Shown here one piece after another: positions 17,448-25,297 of a DNA stretch of 64,000 bases. The notes beneath the pieces were generated by a model that had not been told where the DNA came from, did no database searches, and saw only the letters and a program-made list of their open reading frames with translations. A program made the position numbers and the translations under genes. The stretch covers positions 186,001 to 250,000 of the forward strand of contig NZ_CP051685.1 of NCBI RefSeq assembly GCF_012849555.1, given 5' to 3'. Each line of letters starts with the position of its first letter. Within the stretch, counting starts at the first letter, position 1. This DNA is from Massilia forsythiae (GTDB lineage: Bacteria > Pseudomonadota > Gammaproteobacteria > Burkholderiales > Burkholderiaceae_D).

Positions 17448-18764
17448 TCACGGACCTGTTGCAATCGCAACGAATTCGAACTTGCCGTTCGGCCCGCGCG
17501 CGATCGCGTCCACGCGCTCCACCGACACCTCGACGCCGGGCACGCGCAACAGGAACTTGTCGACCAGTGCGCGCGCATCGCCTTCGCCGAAACCGTCGGC
17601 GACGACCACCCGCAGCACGAACTCGGCATTGCCGCGGTACACCACCTGGCCTTCGAGCAGGCGCCGCTCGTGCCCCTGGAAAATGCGGTCCAGGCGCGCG
17701 ACCAGGCGCCCGTCCGGCAGCGTGACGATGCGCTCGCGCCGCCCCAGCACCGCCGCCACGGTCGGGAACACACGCCCGCACGGACAGGGCGCGGCGCCGT
17801 GGTCCGGCACCACGCTGTCGCCGGTGCGGTAGCGCACCAGCGCCATGGCGGCGTTGTTCAGCGTGGTGCCGACCAGTTCGCACGCATCTGCCTCGCCCTC
17901 CCCGGCGCCGAGCAGCGCCACGTCCGAATAATCGGTCAGCACGTGGTAGCGCCCGTGCTCGCAGGTGCCGATCGCGGCCACGCGCTCGGCCTGGCCGTAC
18001 CAGTCGAACACGCGCACGCCGAAGCCGCGCTCGACCGCGGCGCGCACCGCCGGCTCGAGCGTCTCGGACGACGTCATCACGCCGCGCAGCGCCGCGCCCT
18101 GGTAGCGCCGCCCGGCCGCCTCCAGCCAGGCCGCCAGCGCCGCGATCGACGAGGGATAGGCGTGGATGACGACCGGATCGAAGCGTTCCAGGGCATCGAT
18201 GTAGGCGCCGATGGTGTCGTTCGACAAGTGATACGAAGACATCATGAGCAGGTTGCCGACCCAGTCGCGGCACCAGTAGCGGCGGTCGCGCGGGCGCTCG
18301 GGGCAGACGATGTCGCCGCGGATCCAGGCGCGGCGCTGGCCGTGGCGCCAGCCGATCCAGCGCAGTTGGCGGTAAATGAATCCTTCCTCGCGCACCATGG
18401 TGCCGATCGATTGCACGATGCGCAGGGGCGAACCGGAGGTGCCGCTGGTGCGGATCGTGGTGCGCAGCCAGGAGCCGGGCCCGCGCGGGCGCACCAGGCG
18501 CTGCGGGTGGTCGCGCACTTCCTGCTTGGCGAGCAGGCCGGGCGCCGGCGGCGCCAGGTGCGCCAGGCGGGTGCCGTCGCCGCCGAGCGCCACGCCGATG
18601 GCGGCGGCGCGCCGGCGGCGGTAGGCGTAAAGCGCCGCCGCCGAGCGCTCGTTGGCGGCCAGCCGCGGGTATACGAACACGCGCCCCCAGACATTGCGCA
18701 GCAGTTCGCGCGCCAGCGAACGCAGCGAATGTTTCAGCGCATAGCCCCAGGCCGCCATGCTCAT
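17448..18764 (-). CDS. CapK/PaaK-like AMP-dependent ligase in the EPS cluster
   Basis: 438 residues. Motifs of phenylacetate-CoA-ligase-type adenylating enzymes: TSGTSGSPLRIVQS (ATP-binding loop), NDTIGAYIDAL, MTSSETLEP, FDWYGQAERVAAIG and VRYRTGDSVVP, then a Cys cluster CPCGRVFP. Such CapK proteins occur in capsule and EPS loci and are thought to activate an acid for attachment to sugars or lipids, with no settled substrate. The start at 18764 overlaps the preceding GT4 stop by four bases (ATGA). An in-frame ATG two codons later is possible. Longer open frames upstream are unlikely to be translated. Confidence 0.82.
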   Translation of the reverse strand: MSMAAWGYALKHSLRSLARELLRNVWGRVFVYPRLAANERSAAALYAYRRRRAAAIGVALGGDGTRLAHLAPPAPGLLAKQEVRDHPQRLVRPRGPGSWLRTTIRTSGTSGSPLRIVQSIGTMVREEGFIYRQLRWIGWRHGQRRAWIRGDIVCPERPRDRRYWCRDWVGNLLMMSSYHLSNDTIGAYIDALERFDPVVIHAYPSSIAALAAWLEAAGRRYQGAALRGVMTSSETLEPAVRAAVERGFGVRVFDWYGQAERVAAIGTCEHGRYHVLTDYSDVALLGAGEGEADACELVGTTLNNAAMALVRYRTGDSVVPDHGAAPCPCGRVFPTVAAVLGRRERIVTLPDGRLVARLDRIFQGHERRLLEGQVVYRGNAEFVLRVVVADGFGEGDARALVDKFLLRVPGVEVSVERVDAIARGPNGKFEFVAIATGP

Positions 18765-20203
18765 GCGTGCGCTCCCAGGACGGTGCGGTAGACCCGGGCG
18801 ACTTCGCGGCCCAGGCTGGCATAGCTGCGCCGCCGCTCCACGTAGTCGCGGCCCTGCCGTGCGAAGCGCTGCGCCAGTGCGCGGTCGCCGAGCAGGCGCA
18901 GACAAGCCGCGGCGAAGGCGCCGGCCTCCATCGGCACGCACAGGCCGGCCCCGCTCTGCTCGATGACCTGGCGCTGGTCGGGAATGTCGTTGGCCACGCT
19001 GGGAATGCCGAGCGCCATGTACTCGACCAGCTTGGTCGGCGAGGAAACGTCGAACAGTTCCCCGCGCGGGATCGGCGAGAGTCCGACCTCGGCCCGCAGC
19101 GCATAGCCGAGCGCGGCGCGCTGCGGCAGCCAGCCGGTCAGCAGCACGTGCCGTTCGAGTCCGCGCGCCGCGATCTCGCCGCGCATCCACGTCATCTCGT
19201 CGCCCGATGGCGCATCGCCGGCGATCACCAGCAAGGCATCCGGCATGGCGGCGCGCAGTTCCTGCACCACGTCGAGCAGGAAACCGGAGCGGCGCGAACG
19301 GGCGATGCGGCCCAGGTATACCAGCACGCGGCGCCCGTCCAGGCGCGCATCGACGGCCGGCGCCAGCGCAGCGCGGTCGAACAGGTCGAGGTCGACGCCC
19401 ATCGGCACCGCCGTCATGCGCGCCCGCTCGATGCCCCTGGCGGCCAGCCAGTCGGCCATGGCGTCGCTCTGGACGAACACATGGCGCGCGCCCGGCAGCA
19501 CCATGCGGTAGAACACCAGCCTCGATGCCCAGGCGCGCCCGGCGTGGCAGGCCCAGGCCAGCCGGCCGCGCACATCGTGGCGGCGCAGCCCGACGTCATC
19601 GCGCCGCACGGCGAAACCCTCGACGATGGGAAACGACATCCAGTACAGGAAGGGCACCCCGAGCAGCGCCGCGGCAACACGGCCGAGCAGGCCGCCGGCG
19701 ATCTTGTCGCGTACCTGGATGCAGCCGGGGTGCCGGCCACCGGGGTGCCGGCCACCGGAGCGCCGGCCGCCGGCAGCACGCAAGGCCTGCAGGGCGCGCA
19801 GCAGGCCGACCAGGTCCCACAGCGGCGCGCACACGCTGGCCAGCGGATGGCCCAGCGAGCCGGCCACGTGCATGCCGCCGGCCGGCCAGCGCGCCGCCAC
19901 GCCGCCGCCCTCCCCCAAGCCACCCTGCCCGACCAGTTCGGTGGCGATGCCGTGGCGCGGCAGTTCCTTGCCGAACAAAGTGAACAGGTCGGCCCGGCCC
20001 GGCGGCAGCGGGTCGCGCACGATGTTCACGATGGTCAGCCAGGGAGCCGGGGCACCGGCGGCGCCCGGCGCGTCGTTGGCAGACGCGGGGGCAGAAGATG
20101 CGGGGGCAGAAGACGCGAGAGCAGAAGACGCGGCAGCGCAAGGCGCGGCGGCAGTGGACGGCGCGACGGCGGTCGGATCGTTGAGATGCGGCTGGCCAGG
20201 CAT
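18761..20203 (-). CDS. Glycosyltransferase family 4 with low-complexity N-terminus
   Basis: 480 residues. The first 50 are Ala/Ser/Pro-rich and partly built from 15-bp repeats. The GT-B body then begins (PWLTIVNIVRDPLPPGRADLF) and includes AVPMGVDLDLFDR, VLVYLGRIARSRR and DVSSPTKLVEYMALGIPSV, the C-terminal donor-binding region. An internal (GGRHP)n segment, around residues 145-160, is encoded by a second 15-bp repeat. It is likely an inner-membrane-associated transferase of the EPS repeat unit, acting in the cytoplasm. The start at 20203 could instead be further in, past the repeat tract. The stop overlaps the CapK-like gene. Confidence 0.85.
   Translation of the reverse strand: MPGQPHLNDPTAVAPSTAAAPCAAASSALASSAPASSAPASANDAPGAAGAPAPWLTIVNIVRDPLPPGRADLFTLFGKELPRHGIATELVGQGGLGEGGGVAARWPAGGMHVAGSLGHPLASVCAPLWDLVGLLRALQALRAAGGRRSGGRHPGGRHPGCIQVRDKIAGGLLGRVAAALLGVPFLYWMSFPIVEGFAVRRDDVGLRRHDVRGRLAWACHAGRAWASRLVFYRMVLPGARHVFVQSDAMADWLAARGIERARMTAVPMGVDLDLFDRAALAPAVDARLDGRRVLVYLGRIARSRRSGFLLDVVQELRAAMPDALLVIAGDAPSGDEMTWMRGEIAARGLERHVLLTGWLPQRAALGYALRAEVGLSPIPRGELFDVSSPTKLVEYMALGIPSVANDIPDQRQVIEQSGAGLCVPMEAGAFAAACLRLLGDRALAQRFARQGRDYVERRRSYASLGREVARVYRTVLGAHA
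19725..19769 (-). repeat. Three 15-bp units inside the GT4 gene
   Basis: CCGGGGTGCCGGCCA occurs at 19725-19739 and 19740-19754, with a diverged third unit at 19755-19769. Translated, they give (GGRHP)n in the N-terminal domain of the GT4 protein. Frame is preserved whatever the unit number. Confidence 0.85.
20091..20135 (-). repeat. Three 15-bp units at the GT4 N-terminus
   Basis: Units GCAGAAGATGCGGGG, GCAGAAGACGCGAGA and GCAGAAGACGCGGCA start at 20091, 20106 and 20121, with a partial unit just before them. They encode the SSAPA-type repeats at the start of the GT4 protein. Confidence 0.85.
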
Positions 20204-20406
20204 TGGAATCCTTGTGGAATCAACAATGAAGCGGCATCGATTCTAGCGTGGCCGACCGGCGCCGAAATTGCGTGAAACCCAAACAGCCGCGTTCTGACGC
20301 AAAAAAACGCTTGAACAATTATTTCAACACATCGAATGTTCAGAATTAGTTCTTCTAATCCATTTCCCTATCAACACTAAGCGATTCCAGCCGCCCGGCG
20401 TACCGC

Positions 20407-21285
20407 TTATCCTGCGCCGCCGCCTGTGCCATGACGCAGCGCCAGCAGGCGTTCCACCAGGACGGCGCTGGCGCCGCTCTCGATCTTGCGGCAGAAGTGC
20501 GCAGTGGATGCGGCGATGCGTTCGAAGTCGCCTTCGTCCAGGATCCTGGGATTGCGGGCATCGTGGTCGGGCCACTGGATGTAGCGGAAATTGCTTCCCA
20601 CCACCTGGCTGGCGAAGCGCGAATTCATGACCAGCGTCTGGAAAAACATCTCGTCCGGACAGGATACGCTGCGGAAGAAACGCAATAGACGGGGTTCGCG
20701 CCGCACCCGCTCCAGCAGGTCGGCAACGCAGGCGCGCGACAGCGCCCACCACGACGAGCCCCCATGCGGCCGCAGCGCGCCCGGCAGGCGCCGCGTGAGC
20801 CCGGCGGCGCGCAGCAGGCGGTTGGCGGCAGCGCCGGCCAGACACAGCGCGCGCGATCCATGCTCGTGGTGAAAATACTGGTAGCGGTGCTCGGCCGGCC
20901 ATTGTCCGGGCGCCGCGCCGATCGGCACGCTGTCGAGCAACTCGCGGCCGCGCAGCCGTTCCAGCTCGCGTTTCAGGGCGGCGTTCGACAGCAGAGGAAA
21001 GTCCTGGGCGCTGAGGAACAGCACCTTGTCGAACACGGGCACCTCGGCCACGATCTGGGCCAGGGAATTCAGCACCGCCTGCACCTGGCTGAAGGTGCCC
21101 CAGTGCACATCGATGCGCGCAGCGATCTGGCGCGCCGCAGGGTGGACCGTACATGGGTCGATGTCGCATTTGCGATCCAGATTGACGTAGATCAGGAAAT
21201 CCTCGTCGCACAACTGCTCGACCAGCAGGTTGAGCTGGCCGACGTCCTTGTGGGCCTGGATCAGGAATACCTGTTTCATCGTCAT
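20407..21285 (-). CDS. Beta-1,6-N-acetylglucosaminyltransferase-like protein (GT14, Branch family)
   Basis: 292 residues from the ATG at 21285; the ATG at 21279 is equally possible, and neither has a strong ribosome site. Motifs of the GT14/Branch fold: FLIQAHKDVGQLNLLVEQL, IYVNLDRKCD, VHWGTFSQVQAVLN, FLSAQDFPLLSN, HGGSSWWALSR and CPDEMFFQTLVMN. Eukaryotic members add GlcNAc or xylose branches. Bacterial copies lie in surface-polysaccharide loci and presumably add a branch or side-chain sugar. Upstream codons to 21414 look non-coding. Its own transcript is likely, since gaps of about 200 bases lie on both sides. Confidence 0.8.
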   Translation of the reverse strand: MTMKQVFLIQAHKDVGQLNLLVEQLCDEDFLIYVNLDRKCDIDPCTVHPAARQIAARIDVHWGTFSQVQAVLNSLAQIVAEVPVFDKVLFLSAQDFPLLSNAALKRELERLRGRELLDSVPIGAAPGQWPAEHRYQYFHHEHGSRALCLAGAAANRLLRAAGLTRRLPGALRPHGGSSWWALSRACVADLLERVRREPRLLRFFRSVSCPDEMFFQTLVMNSRFASQVVGSNFRYIQWPDHDARNPRILDEGDFERIAASTAHFCRKIESGASAVLVERLLALRHGTGGGAG

Positions 21286-21539
21286 CCGTGCTGGAAGAAG
21301 CGGCGCTTCGGAAAGCGGCGCTGCACATCGGTACCGCAAGAATACGACAACGGGGGCAGTGAAAAAATCCTCCGCGGACGCCGGTCCGGGAGGATTCTTT
21401 ATAAACGCCGGCACATCAGTGTAGCAGCGCGCCGCCGCGCCGGGACAGGATGCGCATCAGACCGGGCAGTGGAACCCCTTGCCCGCCGTGGCCCCGAACT
21501 GGCACCTACCCTGTCTTCGCAATCAGCCGGTGAGACGCA

Positions 21540-23771
21540 TCAATTGAGCGTCACCGTCTGGCTGCCCACGGTCACGGTGCGCGCGCTGCCGCTGCCCGCC
21601 ACCTTGACTGCCGGCCGCTTGCAGCCGACGTCCATCAGCACCAGGAACTCGGCGGTCGACTTGCCGTCGTTCTTCAGGTAGAACGCGCCATGGTCTTCGG
21701 TGACGCCGGCCTTGGGCGCCGGACCGCTCCACTTGGCGAACGGCGCGCTGCCGTTCAGGTCGCGCAGGCACACCGACTGGCCGCCGGCCGCGATCTTGAC
21801 GCTGGACGGGCTCTCGATCGTCATCGCACTCGGCGCATGGATGTTGAACTCGTAGGTATGCGCCGCCGTCGCCGCCAGCTTGTCGCGCACCAGCAGCGCA
21901 TCCTGGCCGTGCAGGTACCAGACCTGGCGCTTGGCCATGGTCAGCTGGCCGCCATACGCCGCGGTCGAATCGCCTTCCGCGAAGTCGTAGCTGGCCTGGG
22001 CCGAGAAGCCGGTGATGCGGCCGTTGCGCTGCAGCTGCTCGCGGTAGCCGTCCACCAGCTGCCCCTTGCCGCCGTCGAAGGTGACCGCGTTCTGCGAGCG
22101 GGTCTGGTGGTACCAGTCGGTCCACAGCGGCGAGCCGTACCAGTCGTACCAGCCGGCCTTGACCAGCAGCGGTTGCCCGGCCGCCGACAGCAGCAGGCCA
22201 TCCTGGTCGCCGTGGCTGTGGTTGAACGAGCCGTAGGGGCTGGACTTGAAGTAGACCGAGGTGCGGTTGGTGTCGGCGATGTTGCTGTGGATCGCCACCC
22301 AGCCGGTGCTCGGGTAGTAGGCCGAGTTCGACGGCGGCACCTTGAGCGAGGTGCCGGCCACCGGCATCGGGTACGGCGCCTGCAGCACCGACATCGCGTC
22401 TTCCAAGCCGCTCAGGCTGGACACGTACCAGGCCGCCCGCGGCGACGTCATGCGGTTGGCGAAGGCGCGGAACACGCGCGGATCGGGCTTGGTCTCGGAG
22501 CCGTCGCCGAAGGCGTGCACGCGCGCGCCCGGCGGGGTGAACTGGGTGGCGAAGTCGAGGAAGCCGAGCGTCCACGGCTTGTTGTACATGTTCACGCCGG
22601 TGGCCTGGACCATCGGGTCCCACAGCGCCGTCATGTAGCCGGCGGCGTATTCGGCATAGGCGGTGCCGTTGGCATAGCCGCCTTCCGGGCCCGACCACGG
22701 CGACGGCGCGTTGGCGTAGAAGCGGAACGAGAAGTCGAACCATTTCTGCGCATCCGGGATGTCGCCCAGCCCCAGGGTGGCGATCAGCGCCATGAAGACG
22801 GTGCTGGTGTTGCCGTGCGAATCGAACGGATACTCGTCCAGGCGGCCGTTGTCGCCGGCCAGGTTGCCGTAGATTTCATTGGCGCGGATGGCGGTCACGT
22901 TCAGCCACCTGGCCTTGCGCGCGGCATCGATGTCGCCGGCCAGCAGGTCGGCCGCCTTGACCAGGGTCAGCGCGATCTGGCGCGTGGCCTGGTCCTGGTT
23001 GGCGTAGCTGGTCGGGCCGGTCGGGTTCAGGCCGGCCAGCTGGTCGCCGCGCTTGAAGGCTTCGGTCAGGTAGCCCTGGTCCTTCTTGAGGCGCCACAGG
23101 ATGGCGGCCGCCTCGAGCTGGCGCGTGGCTTCGTTGATGCGGTTGCGCACGTCGGTCTGCTGCGACGCCATCTGCGCGGTCAGCGGCGTCGTGATCGTGA
23201 TCGGCCAGCGCGCATCGTTGAGGTCGGGCAGCGCGCTCGTCTGCAGCTTGACCTCGTTCGCCAGGCGGCTCAGGTAAGGCTCCAGGTCGTTCTTCTTGGC
23301 CGTGTTCCAGGTGGAATACGCGGTGAACGAGGCGGGCAGCGAACGCGGACGCGACTTGGCCAGGATGCGCGCGCGCAGCGTGGCGTTGTCCGGCACCTCG
23401 AAGGCGGCCGACTTGCTGGTGATCGAAAAGGCGCGCGCGCTCGACCAGTCGCTGGAACCGGTCGGCTTCACGCGCCAGGTGTAGTTGCCCAGGCCCAGCG
23501 CCTTGGTCGGCAGGTACCAGTTACGGTCGACCGTGGCCTTGATGGCGCTGCCGCCGGCCGGGGTGATCTCGATGTCGTAGCTGGCCGGGCCGGTCGGGTA
23601 GCGGGCCCAGAAGAAGCCCGGCGGATTCTGCGCCTGCACCGCGCCGTTGGCGGGGGCCGGCTGCACGATCAGCGGATCGGTGGATTGCGCCCAATCGGCA
23701 TGCGCGCTGAACGACCACACCAGCGACGTCAATGCAGCAGCCAAGGCGATGCCTTTCCGATGGAATTTCAT
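21540..23771 (-). CDS. Secreted heparinase II/III-type protein with DUF4962-like N-terminus
   Basis: 743 residues. The ATG at 23771 has GGAG eight bases upstream. A signal peptide (IALAAALTSLVWSFSAHA) precedes a fibronectin-like/DUF4962-type segment (QNPPGFFWARYPTGPASYDI ... NYTWRVKPTGSSDWS). Then come the helical toroid (LAGDNGRLDEYPFDSHGNT) and the heparinase II/III sandwich (YGSFNHSHGDQDGLLLSAAG, WYHQTRSQNAVTFDGGKGQ). This form is clearly exported, unlike the paralogue at 14234, and could trim or release the finished polymer in the periplasm or outside. The His of NHSHGDQD is the likely active-site residue. The substrate is unknown. Confidence 0.85.
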   Translation of the reverse strand: MKFHRKGIALAAALTSLVWSFSAHADWAQSTDPLIVQPAPANGAVQAQNPPGFFWARYPTGPASYDIEITPAGGSAIKATVDRNWYLPTKALGLGNYTWRVKPTGSSDWSSARAFSITSKSAAFEVPDNATLRARILAKSRPRSLPASFTAYSTWNTAKKNDLEPYLSRLANEVKLQTSALPDLNDARWPITITTPLTAQMASQQTDVRNRINEATRQLEAAAILWRLKKDQGYLTEAFKRGDQLAGLNPTGPTSYANQDQATRQIALTLVKAADLLAGDIDAARKARWLNVTAIRANEIYGNLAGDNGRLDEYPFDSHGNTSTVFMALIATLGLGDIPDAQKWFDFSFRFYANAPSPWSGPEGGYANGTAYAEYAAGYMTALWDPMVQATGVNMYNKPWTLGFLDFATQFTPPGARVHAFGDGSETKPDPRVFRAFANRMTSPRAAWYVSSLSGLEDAMSVLQAPYPMPVAGTSLKVPPSNSAYYPSTGWVAIHSNIADTNRTSVYFKSSPYGSFNHSHGDQDGLLLSAAGQPLLVKAGWYDWYGSPLWTDWYHQTRSQNAVTFDGGKGQLVDGYREQLQRNGRITGFSAQASYDFAEGDSTAAYGGQLTMAKRQVWYLHGQDALLVRDKLAATAAHTYEFNIHAPSAMTIESPSSVKIAAGGQSVCLRDLNGSAPFAKWSGPAPKAGVTEDHGAFYLKNDGKSTAEFLVLMDVGCKRPAVKVAGSGSARTVTVGSQTVTLN

Positions 23772-24392
23772 GTTGATGCTCCGAGAGGTTTGGCTGGACT
23801 TCCACGAACAACCCGGCAGCGGGACAGCGGGCAAGACATCCGTCGAAGCGCTCCAGCGAAGGGTGACAAGCGCTATGCGTGACGGATTTATAGTACAGCA
23901 CAAAAATTGATTTGCGGAAAAATTTCCCTTAAAAATCAACGATTTTCGACCCCATCGCAACATGTTGATGTGTTCAAGATTAGCTCGATAACATCGATTT
24001 TTCCTGTTCATTAAAGTTCAATTTTTGTCTGAAAAGACTGTCTGCAAACTCGCTGGACGAAGTGGCAACTTAGAACCTATCTCAGTAGTCCGGAGTCGCT
24101 ACTGGCGCGCCTGACAAACAGGCGCTGCGTTGCTCGTCCTTGCATGGCTCGCCATGCGGCGTCCTCGCGCCTTGCCCCTGCTTGCCATGCATCGCGGACG
24201 CGCATGTCGCCATTAGCTTCCCCCTGCCTACTGAGATAGGTTCTTAGTGCACATGGGACCGGCAAGGACATGGCGGCTGCCTGCGAAGGCAGCCCGCCAG
24301 GGACGCTCGATCGCCATGCGAAGGCCGGACTGGCACAGCGCGGCCTCGGCCGGCCGGATGCGTCCGGGGCGCCGGCAGCGGCGCATCGCCGC
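23772..24392. other. Gene-free stretch: AT-rich promoter region and repeat element
   Basis: 621 bases without a supported gene. The first 280 bases are AT-rich and should contain the promoter of the secreted heparinase-like gene. 24072-24244 is the inverted-ended repeat described separately. A hairpin GGCTGCCT-GCGA-AGGCAGCC at 24275-24294 lies downstream of the GT2 gene and may act as a weak terminator, although no T-run follows. An open frame through the repeat is judged spurious. Confidence 0.5.
24072..24244. repeat. MITE/REP-like element, copy 1, with 17-bp terminal inverted repeats
   Basis: AGAACCTATCTCAGTAG at 24072-24088 is the exact reverse complement of 24228-24244. The interior begins CCGGAGTCGCT, then contains a CCTGACAAACAGGCGC-type segment and ends CTTCCCCCTGCCTA. 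A shorter relative lies at 55274-55389. No open frame in it looks real. It resembles a non-autonomous mobile or structured RNA/DNA element; a transposase is not present in the window. Confidence 0.8.
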
Positions 24393-25181
24393 TCAGCGGG
24401 CCGGCGCCGCCTGCGCGCGCAGGCCGCGCATGCGCTTCGCGTAGCGCAGGCAATAGATGCCGAACGCCAGCGGCGCCTGCGCCATGTAGCGCTTGCGCAC
24501 CTGGAATTCTTCCTGGCGCGCCTTGATCCTGTTGCTCGATGAAACGCTGCCGGCATGGTCGCGGAATACGGTCAACGGCCGGTCCAGCGTGGCCGGACGG
24601 GCGACGCGTCCCAGGCGCAGCCACAGGTCGATGTCCATTGCATATTTCAAGGTTTCGTCGAACATGCCGACCCGCGCGAACATGCTGCGGCGGATGAACA
24701 CGGCCGGATGCGGCACCGCCGCGCGCCCCGCGGCATAGGACCGGTAGCTGAACGGCAGCATCCGGTACGGCGGGATCAATTCGCCGTCCTTGAGCACCTG
24801 CACGCTGCCGAACACCCAGTCGACCCGCTCCGCGTCGAAGCGCTCGGCCACCGTGGCCAGCACGTCGTCGCCGGCATAGTAATCGTCCGAATGCAGGTGC
24901 GCCACGTAGTCGCCGCTGGCCGCCTCGATGCCCTGGTTCATGGCGCGGCTGATGCCGCCGCCGACGTCGCGCAGCAGGCGCTTGCGGCCCGGATAGGCGG
25001 CGATCATGTCGAGCGTGGCGTCGGTCGAGCCGCCGTCGACGAAGATGTGCTCGACCTCGGGCCAGGTCTGGCGCTGTACCGAGGCCAGGGTGTCGGCCAG
25101 GGTGGCGGCGCTGTTCCAGGTGCAGGTAACGATGGAAAAGGCCGGCTTGCGGCCGGCTTGCTGCTTGGTATCGGCTGTCAT
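24393..25181 (-). CDS. Glycosyltransferase family 2
   Basis: 262 residues from the ATG at 25181; an upstream ATG at 25235 would add a basic 18-residue stretch. GT-A motifs: FSIVTCTWNSAATLADTLAS, EHIFVDGGSTDAT, the metal-binding HLHSDDYY, and YAMDIDLWLRLG. It is close to WcaA/WbbD-type transferases that add a hexose or N-acetylhexosamine to a lipid-linked oligosaccharide. Cytoplasmic face of the inner membrane. It is the last gene of the long run that starts at gmd, with 116 bases after the preceding GT4. Acceptor and donor are unknown. Confidence 0.88.
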   Translation of the reverse strand: MTADTKQQAGRKPAFSIVTCTWNSAATLADTLASVQRQTWPEVEHIFVDGGSTDATLDMIAAYPGRKRLLRDVGGGISRAMNQGIEAASGDYVAHLHSDDYYAGDDVLATVAERFDAERVDWVFGSVQVLKDGELIPPYRMLPFSYRSYAAGRAAVPHPAVFIRRSMFARVGMFDETLKYAMDIDLWLRLGRVARPATLDRPLTVFRDHAGSVSSSNRIKARQEEFQVRKRYMAQAPLAFGIYCLRYAKRMRGLRAQAAPAR

Positions 25182-25297
25182 CGCATGTGCTCGCTTGCTG
25201 GTTGGATGCCTCGTCGCCCGCTTGCTGCCGCTCATCTGCCACTCATCTGCCGCCCTGCACCTGCCCGCCCTGCCCTGGCCGCTTCGACCTGCCCGGC

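Noticed and set aside
24077..24556. A possible 159-residue protein ending inside repeat copy 1
   Set aside because: Arg/Ala-rich, most of it antiparallel or out of frame to the GT2 gene and the repeat. Similar short frames arise from the repeat itself.
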